Source: an uncultured bacterium
GTDB taxonomy: Bacteria > Verrucomicrobiota > Kiritimatiellia > CAIKKV01 > CAIYGI01
NCBI GenBank assembly: GCA_903925685.1
Contig: CAIYGI010000017.1
Span: 1-37,453 of the forward strand
Direction: 5' to 3'
DNA length: 37,453 bases
The number at the start of each line of letters is the position of its first letter. Positions within the stretch are counted from its first letter, which is position 1. Positions 14,360 to 23,114 of this stretch are shown here, piece by piece. The translations under genes and the position numbers were made by a program. The notes under the pieces are model-generated. The model ran no database searches. It was not told where the DNA came from and was given only the letters and a program-made list of their open reading frames with translations.

Positions 14360-15286
14360 TTATTTCTTGTCGGAATTCACGTTCGTTATTTGCCCTAAGT
14401 CTTCTTTGATGAAATCGAAATCCTTGTCGGCCTTTGCCAACTCAGCATTCTCGGGCGACTTCTCGACCGACAATCGCAATGATTCGAGGGACTCCTTCTT
14501 CAAACGAACCTCCTCCTCTTCACGTTCATGTGCATCATGGACCTGTCTGGCCTTCAACGCATGATAGCACGCTATATTGTAGTAGGCGTCAGCGATGTCC
14601 ACTTTTGTTTCCGCACTGCCCCGTCCCTTTGTTTGCTTGTCTAAATTCTTGATGAACGTCCTAAGGCACAAGATGGCATTGTCGTAATCTCCAAGGCGTT
14701 TATAGAGTCGCCCGAGGTAGATATGCAATGTTCTGTGTGTTGGAAAGTCCGATTCGACCTTATTTAGCGCCTGAATTGCCTGCGGAACGTCAATCGTTGT
14801 ATCTGCGCGCGATAGCGCTGTCTGGGCAAATGACATCGCCTCTGTAAAACTAACGGCCTGATTGCTTGTGGCCGCAGCGTTATTGGCAATCTTTTCGGTA
14901 TCTGTTATGCGACGCTTCATCAACTCTCTTTCCAGTTGATCGCCAATTACTGGAACCATACGGCGACTGAACACCCCAGACACCAACATGAGCGCCCAAA
15001 GGAACACAGTGTTATCGACGGAATCGATAAAGGAGAGTTTCTGCACCCAAAGACCGCCAACAAGTACGCAACCGGCACCAGCAAGCCCAAACAAACCGCG
15101 ACCAAGAAAAAAAAGCCCATGGCTTCTGTTTTTCTTCCGTTCTTCATGACGGGCAATCCCACGAACGTCATCAGGTTCTGGCGGAGGTTCAGAGCATATG
15201 TCTAGATATTCCGATGCGGCAGAAATCATGCCGCCAACCATCCCCGGAATAACGACCAGAAGAGCAACATGCCAAGACTGCATCAT
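14360..15286 (-). CDS. Membrane-anchored tetratricopeptide-repeat protein, unknown role
   Basis: A 308-residue protein. Three hydrophobic segments ('VALLVVIPGMVGGMISA', 'LFGLAGAGCVLVGGLW', 'VFLWALMLVSGVF') occupy the first ~110 residues. A soluble domain with TPR-like helices follows ('HIYLGRLYKRLGDYDNAILCL', 'DIADAYYNIACYHALKA') and then a charged coiled tail. The start ATG has GGAGG 7 nt before it. It lies 54 bp after gspD on the same strand. Its DNA is visibly more AT-rich and has different codon use from the gsp genes, so it may be a later arrival. Confidence 0.6.
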   Translation of the reverse strand: MMQSWHVALLVVIPGMVGGMISAASEYLDICSEPPPEPDDVRGIARHEERKKNRSHGLFFLGRGLFGLAGAGCVLVGGLWVQKLSFIDSVDNTVFLWALMLVSGVFSRRMVPVIGDQLERELMKRRITDTEKIANNAAATSNQAVSFTEAMSFAQTALSRADTTIDVPQAIQALNKVESDFPTHRTLHIYLGRLYKRLGDYDNAILCLRTFIKNLDKQTKGRGSAETKVDIADAYYNIACYHALKARQVHDAHEREEEEVRLKKESLESLRLSVEKSPENAELAKADKDFDFIKEDLGQITNVNSDKK

Positions 15287-15340
15287 CGCAGCGCCTCCTC
15301 GATAAAATGGACTAACTGCCTAAGTTGTTACCGCGCAAAT

Positions 15341-17965
15341 TCACTTGCCGTTTGCTCGCGGCGTTGGTGGCGGTGGACGGTTGGTTGCCGCGATGGACGG
15401 GTGATTCGTCATGTTTGGCGCGGAAAACGCCGGTTCCGATGGCAACTCAATTGTTGTGTTGGTGGGCGCCGTATTGGTGTAGCCCTCGGCGAGTTTGCTG
15501 CTCGACCAGCCGTATTTCCACATATTATCCAGACTCGCCGTATCACGCCGCCGTTTGGCATCCGCCATGATCTCCTCGGTGGTGTCCAATACACGCGGAG
15601 TCAGGAAGACGATCACCTCTTCGCGGTTCTTTTGGTTGTCATCCGAGCGGAAGAAATAGCCGAGCAGGGGGATTTTGCTCAAGAATGGAATCCCGGTTTG
15701 ATTTTCGATGGCGGTATGCTTGACCAGGCCGCCGAGCATGATCGTCTCTCCACTCTGAACGGAGACTTTGGCTTCCAACTGACGGGAACCGATGATTGGC
15801 CATTTGGTGGTTACACCATTCGCATCGGTGATCGGTTGGTCGCTCACATGATCTTCAATTGTTTGCTGGATGTCCATTGCCACGTATTTCTTTTGATTGA
15901 TGTGCGGCTTGACCTTGAGTTTGGTGCTCACGCGTCGGACTTGGGGGCCGTTGGGGATGTACGTGCCATTCTGATACGCCCCCGGCTGACCGGGGGTATA
16001 TAGATCGGTGGCGACGTCGATCGTGGCTTCTTCGTTATCCATGGTCATAATGACCGGCGAAGACAGCACCCGGCTGCGATTGTCGGAAGCTACCATGTGG
16101 GCCACCGCATCGAGGTTGAGACCGAAAAATGTCATGTAGTACGAGATACCGCCAACGGGACCGAGTGCCCCGGCGGCGTTCAAACTGGTGGCGTCCCTGG
16201 TCACGTTATCCCCCCCCCCTCCGGCGCCGGCGAATCCAAACAACCCCTTACGTCCGCCAGTAGCGGTCTTGTTGTAGGCAATCATCGAACGCTGAAACCA
16301 GTCCACACCGGTTGTGATTTCCTTGTTGAGAGAAACTCCGACGATCAACGCCTCGACCATAACCTGCGAAATCTGGATGTCCATGTCCTTGATCAGGTCC
16401 ATGATGGTGGCCAGATCGGCGCGCGGCGCCATGATCACGAGGCCATTCGAACGCTTGTCAGGGAGGATGCGGATGTTTTGGGCGGAGAGTTGGCCGATCT
16501 TGGTCTTGGTGGCATCGGACACCGCCGCGTTTTGCTGTGCCGCGTTCTGCTGGGCGAAATTGTCCAGCGAGGAACTGCGGGTTGGGGCCGCGTTGTTGAA
16601 ACGTCCGCCATCGCTGTTCCCCATGCCACTGTTTCCGGCGACGTTGCCGCCGACGCCGTAACCGCCGCCGACCCCGGGTGACGAGCCGCCGACGACACTG
16701 CCGGCATTGACGATGGGCGCCATGCGCGACGAAGTGTTCGCCAGTAGTTCCTTGGGCGTCTGGGCGCCGATCAGATTATTGAGAATGGTGACGACGGTCT
16801 CGACGTCGGCATACTCGAGGCGCACCACCTTGACGACGAAATCCGGCTGGGTGGGAATATCCAGGGCGTTCACGATTTTCTCGAAGAACGGCATGTTTTC
16901 CGGCCGGGTCAGAATGATCAGCACGCTGGTGCGGTCGTCGGCGACGATTTTTACATTGCCGCGGATCAGGCGGCCTTCCTCGGTGGTTTCATCGCCGGTG
17001 GTGTCCGAGGTTGTGTTGGCACGCACCGGCAGCACCATCGGGGCGCGGATCACGCCGGGAATCCGGCTGGGCGAGGGCACAGTCGTTTCCATGCCCGGAG
17101 GCCCCGAGGTGCGCGCGCGCGGCACGGTCGCGGCGGCGCCCTTGGTTTTGTCGTCCGCCAGAATCTCCTCGATTTTGGCTTTGACCTCGGATGCCTTGGC
17201 GTGGCGGATGGGGAGGATCTGCAATTTTTCGCGGGCCTCGATCGGCTGGTCAATCTGCGCCAACACCTCGCGGATGCGGTTGATGTTGATGGCCGAGTCG
17301 GCGATCAAGAGACTGTTGATACGATCCAATATCACTATTTTTCCGTAGGTGTGAATCAGCCCGGCGGCGACCTTTTGCGCGTCGGCAAGCTCGATGTGTT
17401 GCAGCGTGACGATCTCGCTGATGATCTGGTCGTTTTCGGGATGAGCGACCCGGTCCCAGGAGTTGCTTTCGATGCGCAACCCCTCCACCTGCATGTTCGC
17501 GACGGGCACGACCTTGGTGAACTTCGTGCCGACATCCACCAGCCCCACGTTGTTCATGGCGAGCACGGTGCGGATGGCCTGCAGACACTCGTCCACGGTC
17601 AATTTCGACTGGCTGCGCAGGGTGATGGTGGCCGTGATGGCCGGCGCCTCGAGCAGGGTGCGGCCGGTGAGTTCGCCGTAAAACTGGAGCAGTTGCGAGG
17701 CCGGCGCCTGGTTGAATTTGAGCGCGACCAGTTTCTGGCCGTTGGTATCGGTGGATATTTGCGGCGGGGCCGCGGGGGTCAGATTGGGGTCGGTTGGCAT
17801 AGGCGGCGTGAATGGCATGCCCGGGCCGCTTGGCGAGATCGGCGCCGGCGGCGGCACGGAGGGCGGCGTGGCCGGCGGCAGCGGGATTTGCGCGTAGACC
17901 CCGGCGGCGAGACTCAGCGCCAGCGCGGCCAGGCCGCGCCGGATTCCTGTCCTTCGGCTATGCAT
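15341..17965 (-). CDS. gspD: Type II secretion system secretin GspD
   Basis: The outer-membrane secretin channel, 874 residues. It has a signal peptide ('GLAALALSLAAGVYAQ'), a Pro-rich spacer of ~45 residues, then N0-N3 periplasmic domains ('LVALKFNQAPASQLLQFYGELTG', 'HIELADAQKVAAGLI', 'LPIRHAKASEVKAKIEEIL', 'VRLEYADVETVVTILNNLI') with a Gly-rich insert. The secretin domain ('VMVEALIVGVSLNKE', 'SGETIMLGGLVKH', 'IPFLSKIPLLGYFFRS', 'EVIVFLTPRVLDT') is followed by a ~90-residue tail. A TTG at 17971 with AAGGGG 6 nt before it would overlap the upstream stop by 4 bp, as elsewhere in this operon, and may be the true start. Confidence 0.95.
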   Translation of the reverse strand: MHSRRTGIRRGLAALALSLAAGVYAQIPLPPATPPSVPPPAPISPSGPGMPFTPPMPTDPNLTPAAPPQISTDTNGQKLVALKFNQAPASQLLQFYGELTGRTLLEAPAITATITLRSQSKLTVDECLQAIRTVLAMNNVGLVDVGTKFTKVVPVANMQVEGLRIESNSWDRVAHPENDQIISEIVTLQHIELADAQKVAAGLIHTYGKIVILDRINSLLIADSAININRIREVLAQIDQPIEAREKLQILPIRHAKASEVKAKIEEILADDKTKGAAATVPRARTSGPPGMETTVPSPSRIPGVIRAPMVLPVRANTTSDTTGDETTEEGRLIRGNVKIVADDRTSVLIILTRPENMPFFEKIVNALDIPTQPDFVVKVVRLEYADVETVVTILNNLIGAQTPKELLANTSSRMAPIVNAGSVVGGSSPGVGGGYGVGGNVAGNSGMGNSDGGRFNNAAPTRSSSLDNFAQQNAAQQNAAVSDATKTKIGQLSAQNIRILPDKRSNGLVIMAPRADLATIMDLIKDMDIQISQVMVEALIVGVSLNKEITTGVDWFQRSMIAYNKTATGGRKGLFGFAGAGGGGDNVTRDATSLNAAGALGPVGGISYYMTFFGLNLDAVAHMVASDNRSRVLSSPVIMTMDNEEATIDVATDLYTPGQPGAYQNGTYIPNGPQVRRVSTKLKVKPHINQKKYVAMDIQQTIEDHVSDQPITDANGVTTKWPIIGSRQLEAKVSVQSGETIMLGGLVKHTAIENQTGIPFLSKIPLLGYFFRSDDNQKNREEVIVFLTPRVLDTTEEIMADAKRRRDTASLDNMWKYGWSSSKLAEGYTNTAPTNTTIELPSEPAFSAPNMTNHPSIAATNRPPPPTPRANGK

Positions 17966-17967
17966 CG

Positions 17968-18552
17968 TCAAGGCGAACCCCCCTTGCTTGTCGTGCCGGC
18001 GGCGCTGGCGACGGCGTTGGTGGCGCCGCCCGCGTTTTGCCGCGTGTACGAACAATACACGGTCAATGTGCCGCGCAACGGTTTTTTGTCCGTCGGCGTC
18101 ACGGTCAGTTGACTGACATCCAAAATAGCATCGTCCTGCTGCAGATCAAAGAGGAAATGCACCAGCGCGTCCAGCGAACCTTCCCAGCGGCAGGATGCGG
18201 AAAGCTCGTAGAGATCGCCGTGGCGGGATTCGCGTTCGACGTCGCGGCTGAGCAGCGTCAACTGGCTGCCGCCGGCGATTTTCTCCAGGCGGATCAGCAG
18301 GTCGGCCGTAACATCCTTGGACGCCGGATAGGCGGGCAGGCGGCGGCGCAGCTGGGCGAGTTTGGTGTCCCACCCGGACTGCTGCCCGACCAGCCGCTGG
18401 GTGAGTGTAAGCTGGTGGCGGATGTCGTCCTCCTGGACGCTGGCGGCTTTCCAGGCCCTGACCTGCTGCTGAGCGGCGAAATAGGTGATCCCGCCCAGCA
18501 GGGCGGCGCCGGTGACCAGCAGGAGCATTTGTTCACGGTGGGAGAATTTCAT
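17968..18552 (-). CDS. GspM/PilO-like inner-membrane component
   Basis: A 194-residue protein: short cytoplasmic start 'MKFSHREQ', one transmembrane helix ('MLLLVTGAALLGGITYFAA'), a coiled-coil stretch ('EDDIRHQLTLTQRLVGQQ'), then a ferredoxin-like periplasmic domain ('LLIRLEKIAGGSQLTLLSRD...LVHFLFDLQ'). This layout is that of GspM and PilO, the partners of GspL/PilM-N in the inner-membrane platform. Its start overlaps the gspL-like stop by 4 bp, and it is followed at once by gspD. GspM and PilO are hard to tell apart by eye. Confidence 0.75.
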   Translation of the reverse strand: MKFSHREQMLLLVTGAALLGGITYFAAQQQVRAWKAASVQEDDIRHQLTLTQRLVGQQSGWDTKLAQLRRRLPAYPASKDVTADLLIRLEKIAGGSQLTLLSRDVERESRHGDLYELSASCRWEGSLDALVHFLFDLQQDDAILDVSQLTVTPTDKKPLRGTLTVYCSYTRQNAGGATNAVASAAGTTSKGGSP

Positions 18553-19958
18553 TCTTTCTTCCCTCCCGGCAACACAGCCGCGCCGGGAAACGTAGCGGTC
18601 ATCTTAAACGATTCCCCGCGGGCGCCGTGGAAGATGCGCGGCAGGTCGACTTTCTGGAACATCGTCGAGGCATCCAGCTCCTTCTTGAAGTCGTAGACCA
18701 TGCTGACGGCCTGCGCCTCGCCGTTGATTTCCACCTGCTTGCCCTTGCGATAGGCAAAGTTGCGAAGGTCGATCCCCGCCGGCAGGGTGCGGCTGATTTC
18801 GCGCAGAACCTCGAGGCCGGAATGCGTGCGGTTCAGGTATTGATCGAGCGTCTGGACCCGGTTGCGCGTGGCCTGCGTGGCCTGCGCGGCTGGCTGCAGG
18901 CCTTCCAACTGACTTTTCAGTCCGGCGGTGCGGTGCTGGATCCAAAGCGGGCCGCCGATCAGCGCGGCGATGATCAGCGCCCAGAAGGCGCCGATCGCGG
19001 CGACGATGGAGACGATCTGCCGATGGTGCAGCCGGTCGCGCTCGGCCTCGCGCCAGGCGGGCGGCGAGAGATCCAGGCGCGGCGGCGCCGCTTCGGCGGC
19101 GCGCTGCGCCAGACTGACAGACAGTGCGGGCAGCGTATCGAGCGACGCGCTATGCACCTGCGCTCCAAGACGTTCGTGCAAACGCGCCGCGAAGGCCGCC
19201 GGGGCCTCGGCGCCGGCGTGCCAGAGGCGCACTTCGAGCGGTTCCTGCGTCTCGCCCGCCAGAACGCCGGCCACGGTGAAGAGCGTTTCGCGGGCCATCT
19301 CGCCGGCCGCTTCCTCGGGTGGCACGTCGGCGGTGTTGCCGAAACTGCGCACGGCCAGCGGCGCGCCATGGCGCACGACGATCAGGTCGCAGGCGGAACG
19401 GTCGTAAAGCAAGATCGCCTGGCAGCCGGTTTCGGGTATCTGCCCGGCTTCGCGCAGACCGCGCCACCAGCCGAGCAGGTTTAGGTCGAGCCGCGCCAGG
19501 GTCCACCCCGCGGCCAGGCAAAGGCGGCGCCAATCCTCGGCGACGCTGGTCTGCAACACGGCCATCAGCACCTGCTGATTGGACTCGCCGGCGTACAGCA
19601 CCTCGACAGCGGCGACGGTGTCCTCGGCGTTGAAAGGCGAAAATTTGTCCACCTGAAGCGCGATCATGTCGCGCAACTCGTCGCCGGAGGCCAGCGGCAG
19701 ATCGAGGATGCGCAGCAGCACGGCCTCGGATGGCAGGCCTAGCGCAAGCGGCGCGCCCAGTCGCGGCCCGTGCTCGCGCAGGGCCGCGCCCAGCGGTCCC
19801 GCGGCGGCCGCGACGGCGGTGCGCAGATCGGACGCATCCTCCGGCGGCGGCAGATCGAAGGCGCCGCCCTCCGGCGCTGAACCTGGGGCGCCCGGCAGGG
19901 ACCAATCCCAGCTCCATCCGCGCACGGCCATCGCCGCTATGCTATTTCTTGCAGCCAT
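18549..19958 (-). CDS. GspL-like protein (PilM actin-fold plus PilN-like membrane part)
   Basis: A 469-residue protein with two parts. Residues ~1-320 look like a PilM/GspL actin-fold cytoplasmic domain ('RILDLPLASGDELRDMIALQVDKFSPF', 'AILLYDRSACDLIVVRHGAPLAVRSF'). Then comes a transmembrane helix ('IVSIVAAIGAFWALIIAALIGG'), a coiled coil and a PilN-like periplasmic domain ('LNRTHSGLEVLREISRTLPAGIDLRNF'). It links the secretion ATPase to the pseudopilus platform. No good ribosome-binding site is visible at 19958; an ATG nine codons downstream is possible. A 122-bp gap separates it from gspK, so a promoter may lie there. Confidence 0.8.
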   Translation of the reverse strand: MAARNSIAAMAVRGWSWDWSLPGAPGSAPEGGAFDLPPPEDASDLRTAVAAAAGPLGAALREHGPRLGAPLALGLPSEAVLLRILDLPLASGDELRDMIALQVDKFSPFNAEDTVAAVEVLYAGESNQQVLMAVLQTSVAEDWRRLCLAAGWTLARLDLNLLGWWRGLREAGQIPETGCQAILLYDRSACDLIVVRHGAPLAVRSFGNTADVPPEEAAGEMARETLFTVAGVLAGETQEPLEVRLWHAGAEAPAAFAARLHERLGAQVHSASLDTLPALSVSLAQRAAEAAPPRLDLSPPAWREAERDRLHHRQIVSIVAAIGAFWALIIAALIGGPLWIQHRTAGLKSQLEGLQPAAQATQATRNRVQTLDQYLNRTHSGLEVLREISRTLPAGIDLRNFAYRKGKQVEINGEAQAVSMVYDFKKELDASTMFQKVDLPRIFHGARGESFKMTATFPGAAVLPGGKKE

Positions 19959-20080
19959 TTGATGAATCTATCAGAGATTAAACACCCTTCGGATCATTCA
20001 AACACATGCCGCGCAGATAGTCACGCGAGTAAATTGCGCCCATTAAGCACTTTTCGCTCTTCGCTGCGCCACTTGGATAA

Positions 20081-21208
20081 CTACGGCCTGCTGATCGGCA
20101 CGCGTGGCGCACCGCCGCCCGGCGTGCCCGCTCCCGACGTACCGGTACCCGCATTCGCCGTGATCACATGCGTAATCGTCTTCTCCACGCCATGCACCAC
20201 ACCCCGGCTGGTTACGGTAAAGACCGGGGAAACGGTGCTGATCAGCGCGTTAAGACGCTGGCGCTCGTCGGCATTGAGCGCAATCAACTCGCCGACCCGC
20301 GCGAAAACATCCGCGGCGCTCTTGAACTGACTGTCATCGCTGATCGTGCCGGCGTCCGTCAGCCCTTCCCTCACCGTCATGATCCGGTCGGCCAGCGGTT
20401 CGGTGATGCCGGGTAGCGTGAGCAGCACACGGCGCGAGGCGGCGTTGATGTTGACCAATTTATCGTCCGTCGCCCCCGCGCGCAACAGGTCGGCGATGCC
20501 CGTCATGGTCGGCGCCTTGTCGCCGCCTTCGGGATTCGGTCCGCCGTAGACAATCTCGCGGGTGAAACCCCGGATCAGACGCAGTTCGTCCACCGTGTCC
20601 AGATTGCCGGCATGGCCGTTGTGGCCGCGCGCTTTGTAGGGCGGCGTCTGGCGGGCGTAGTAATCCTCGGTCTCGGCCCCGTCCAGGTGCGGCGTGTCGT
20701 CGGGGTCGCGCCAGTCGTCGCAGCTGTCAATCAGCGTACGCCAGAGCGCCTCAGGGACGCCGCCAACGGTCAGGATGCGTTCCCAGTCCTCGTCGGTGAG
20801 GGTATTGACGTTGCGCAACCCGGGTTCGGGGACGATATCGAGCCTGATTTCGCCCTCGCCCAGCGGGGCAATCCAGTTGCGGATCGCCAGGCCCTGTTTC
20901 AGCCGCTTGGCGGCCTCGTACCATGGTTCAGCCTTGTCGGCCTCGGTATCGGTCGCCCCGCGGATCTGCAAACTGCGATTGAGCAGCATCAGCGCCACCT
21001 CATTACCGCTGCGGGCCAGATGTTCGGCCTTCATTTGTTTGCGATAGTAGGAAAGCACCCGCGCCTCGGTTTGCATCTCGAAGGCGAAACTGCTGATCAA
21101 AATCGAAAGCAGCGCCAGCACCCAGAGCACAACAATCAGCCCCGACCCGCGCTCCCTTCCTGGCGCGGGTTGTCCAAGACGGCGCTCTCGGCGAGAGCGC
21201 CCTACCAT
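20081..21208 (-). CDS. gspK: Type II secretion minor pseudopilin GspK
   Basis: A 375-residue minor pseudopilin that caps the pseudopilus tip with GspI and GspJ. It shows a prepilin-like start, basic residues then 'ERGSGLIVVLWVLALLSILISSFAFEM', and the GspK body ('HLARSGNEVALMLLNR', 'NVNTLTDEDWERIL', 'LIDSCDDWRDPDDTPHLDGAE', 'NINAASRRVLLTLPGI'). The ATG at 21208 is preferred over a GTG at 21232 inside the repeat zone. The codons for the basic N-terminus are themselves a perfect hairpin (21181-21201). A 7-bp-period array fills the gap to gspJ. Confidence 0.9.
   Translation of the reverse strand: MVGRSRRERRLGQPAPGRERGSGLIVVLWVLALLSILISSFAFEMQTEARVLSYYRKQMKAEHLARSGNEVALMLLNRSLQIRGATDTEADKAEPWYEAAKRLKQGLAIRNWIAPLGEGEIRLDIVPEPGLRNVNTLTDEDWERILTVGGVPEALWRTLIDSCDDWRDPDDTPHLDGAETEDYYARQTPPYKARGHNGHAGNLDTVDELRLIRGFTREIVYGGPNPEGGDKAPTMTGIADLLRAGATDDKLVNINAASRRVLLTLPGITEPLADRIMTVREGLTDAGTISDDSQFKSAADVFARVGELIALNADERQRLNALISTVSPVFTVTSRGVVHGVEKTITHVITANAGTGTSGAGTPGGGAPRVPISRP
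21181..21201. repeat. Perfect hairpin inside the 5' end of gspK
   Basis: GGCGCTCTC and GAGAGCGCC are separated by GGC, a 9-bp stem with a 3-nt loop. It encodes 'GRSRRERR' in the gspK leader, so a hairpin element appears to have been absorbed into, or to shape, the start of the gene. Confidence 0.75.
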
Positions 21209-21222
21209 TCCTGTCTCATTTC

Positions 21223-21303
21223 CACTATTCACTGTTCACTGCCCACCGTTCACCACTCACTACTCACTACTCACCACTCACCACTCACCACTCACCACTC
21301 ACC
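21223..21303. repeat. 7-bp-period tandem array between gspJ and gspK
   Basis: Eleven consecutive 7-bp units plus a partial one, beginning CACTATT, CACTGTT, CACTGCC, CACCGTT and ending with four CACCACT. The outermost units at the gspK side have diverged most. The array includes the gspJ stop codon and no reading frame. It shares its period with 1355-1424 and 36800-36890 but not their sequence. Confidence 0.85.
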
Positions 21304-21973
21304 GATACCCCTTCTGCTGGGCGATCGGAATTTGGACACAACGCTGTATTTCGACCGGCGCTTCGCCTTCCTTGAGCGGTTGCAGGCGCAGCGTGACTTC
21401 CACGAAACGGGGCACATGATTGGTCATCGGTTCGAGGCCGATCTTCTCGTCCCACGAATCCAGCCACTGAATGCCCTCCTCGGTGGCGTTGGTGGCGACG
21501 CGGCAGCCGATGCCGACGACGCGCCGGGAGAGCACGATCGGCGCCAGATCCTCGGGGTGAAAATCGTCGGGCTGCAGATAATCGTCGCCCCAGGCGGTAT
21601 AGGCGATCCCGACGCCCTCATCGGCGCCGTTCTGCGTCATGAAAAGGTGTACGCGGTGGTAGGTCTTGGCCATGCCGCTGTCGTCGCCCACGAGGTCCGT
21701 GCCTTCCTTGACCCAGGTAAAGCCCTCGCCCTCGGAATCGATGCGGAAACCGTCCGCCATGTTCCGGTAGCGGGCGTTTTGCAGGCCGCCGACGATCTGT
21801 TCCATCACGAAATCGCCGTGATGCAGATCCTCGCTCAGTTGCCCGCCCCGCCGCCAGGCCTCGGTGACGGCGCTGAAGATGAGATAGGTGACCGTCGTAA
21901 CGAGCATCAGAATGGTCACCGCTATCAGCAGTTCCACCATCGTGAATCCGCGCCTGATGCCGGGCATCTTCAT
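21299..21973 (-). CDS. gspJ: Type II secretion minor pseudopilin GspJ
   Basis: A 224-residue minor pseudopilin with a type IV prepilin start, 'MPGIRRGFTMVELLIAVTIL'. Cleavage is expected after the Gly, and Glu5 of the mature protein is present. The body has the GspJ-like pattern of a long N-terminal helix and 'EQIVGGLQNARYRNM'. The last codons run into the heptamer array. Its start overlaps the gspI stop by 4 bp. The order G-H-I-J-K supports J rather than another pseudopilin. Confidence 0.88.
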   Translation of the reverse strand: MKMPGIRRGFTMVELLIAVTILMLVTTVTYLIFSAVTEAWRRGGQLSEDLHHGDFVMEQIVGGLQNARYRNMADGFRIDSEGEGFTWVKEGTDLVGDDSGMAKTYHRVHLFMTQNGADEGVGIAYTAWGDDYLQPDDFHPEDLAPIVLSRRVVGIGCRVATNATEEGIQWLDSWDEKIGLEPMTNHVPRFVEVTLRLQPLKEGEAPVEIQRCVQIPIAQQKGYR

Positions 21974-22461
21974 GGGCCGGTGACCTCGTTGGTGAAATAC
22001 AGATATGAGGTCACCTGCTCGCCGCGGTTGGTCGAACCGCTGCGGCGGAAGACGCGCGTGTTGACGATCAGCAGGTCCTTGTAGGTCTCGCTGCGCGTGA
22101 TGCCGCGGCTGGCGGTGAAGCCGTCGGGATAGTCCAGGTTGTCCAGCGTGCCGTTGAGGATCTGGTCCTGGCCGTTGACCTTGACGGCGAGAATCGGATG
22201 CTCGATCTCGACCAGATCCATCACGTGGCGCGCCGCATAATAGTCCCGTGCGGCGCGCACCACTGCCAGGCAGCGCGAGGTGGCGGTCAGCAGCACGGCC
22301 GAGCCGACGCTGAGAATCGCCACGGCGATCAGAACCTCGATCAGCGTCAACCCGCGCGCGGCCCGCCCGGGGCCGCCGCGGGCGCGCGGCGGCTCTCCGG
22401 TTGGACCACCGTGCCGTGTCCGCCGCCGCGTCACCGCGGCGGCTACAGATTGCGGGTTCAT
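21970..22461 (-). CDS. gspI: Type II secretion minor pseudopilin GspI
   Basis: A 163-residue minor pseudopilin. The prepilin motif 'RAARGLTLIEVLIAVAIL' follows an unusually long Arg/Gly/Pro-rich leader of about 36 residues, so the real start might be internal, although no better start codon is evident. The body ('LAVVRAARDYYAARHVMDLVE') fits GspI. It overlaps gspH and gspJ by 4 bp each. Confidence 0.85.
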   Translation of the reverse strand: MNPQSVAAAVTRRRTRHGGPTGEPPRARGGPGRAARGLTLIEVLIAVAILSVGSAVLLTATSRCLAVVRAARDYYAARHVMDLVEIEHPILAVKVNGQDQILNGTLDNLDYPDGFTASRGITRSETYKDLLIVNTRVFRRSGSTNRGEQVTSYLYFTNEVTGP

Positions 22462-23114
22462 GTCCGCTCCCGTTCCACGGTGGGCGTGGAGAGGGCGTCC
22501 ACCTTGATGCGCAAGGTGCGCTGGTCGTGGTCGCGGAGGATGACCTCGTATGGATCGCAGCGGCCGTTGCTCCGGTACAGGATGCGCACGCCGCCCTCCG
22601 GAGCGTCGCTCTCGTTTTTTTGGGTTAATTGGACCGATTCGATCGTGACGCCGTCAAGCACCCGCGTAAGGTGAATTTCCGGCAGCTGCTCGGGCGCGGC
22701 CAGGGGCGGAGCGGCGCCGTACTCGCCATCCGCTTCAGGAGTTTCGCGGACCGCCGGCGCCATGGCGCTGTTGGCGGAAGCGGCGGTCTGGGCCATGCGG
22801 GCGCGCGCCTCGGCGACGGCGACCTCGACCTCGCCGGTGGCCTGGAGGGCGGCCACGTTACGATCATGGGAGGCGACCAGAATGGTGGACTTGTTGAGCA
22901 CAAAGGCGACTTCGATCTCGGTTTGATGCAGCAGCGCCATACTGCGGGCGTAGCGGGTGACGGCAACCACCGTGCGTCCGGCGGTGCGCAGGCGGTTGCC
23001 GCTGATGGAGCGTACAAAAGATGGCAGGGTTACAGCGCTGATCACCACGATGATGGCTATCACCAGCAGTATTTCGACAAGCGTGAACGCCCGCCGCGAT
23101 CCGAAGCGTTTCAT
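22458..23114 (-). CDS. gspH: Type II secretion pseudopilin GspH
   Basis: A 218-residue pseudopilin starting 'MKRFGSRRAFTLVEILLVIAI'. Ala replaces the usual Gly before the cleavage site, as is common in PVC pseudopilins. The body keeps the GspH pattern ('AVTRYARSMALLHQTEIEVAF') but carries an Ala/Pro/Glu-rich insert of ~60 residues before the C-terminal strands, longer than usual. It overlaps both neighbours by 4 bp. Confidence 0.83.
   Translation of the reverse strand: MKRFGSRRAFTLVEILLVIAIIVVISAVTLPSFVRSISGNRLRTAGRTVVAVTRYARSMALLHQTEIEVAFVLNKSTILVASHDRNVAALQATGEVEVAVAEARARMAQTAASANSAMAPAVRETPEADGEYGAAPPLAAPEQLPEIHLTRVLDGVTIESVQLTQKNESDAPEGGVRILYRSNGRCDPYEVILRDHDQRTLRIKVDALSTPTVERERT

Noticed and set aside
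21223-21303. Possible CRISPR array
   Set aside because: Units are 7 bp without spacers, and no cas genes are present. It is a simple tandem array.
20612-22084. A 490-codon plus-strand frame across gspK, the heptamer array and gspJ
   Set aside because: It is antisense to two clear pseudopilin genes, and its middle is only the translated heptamer array.
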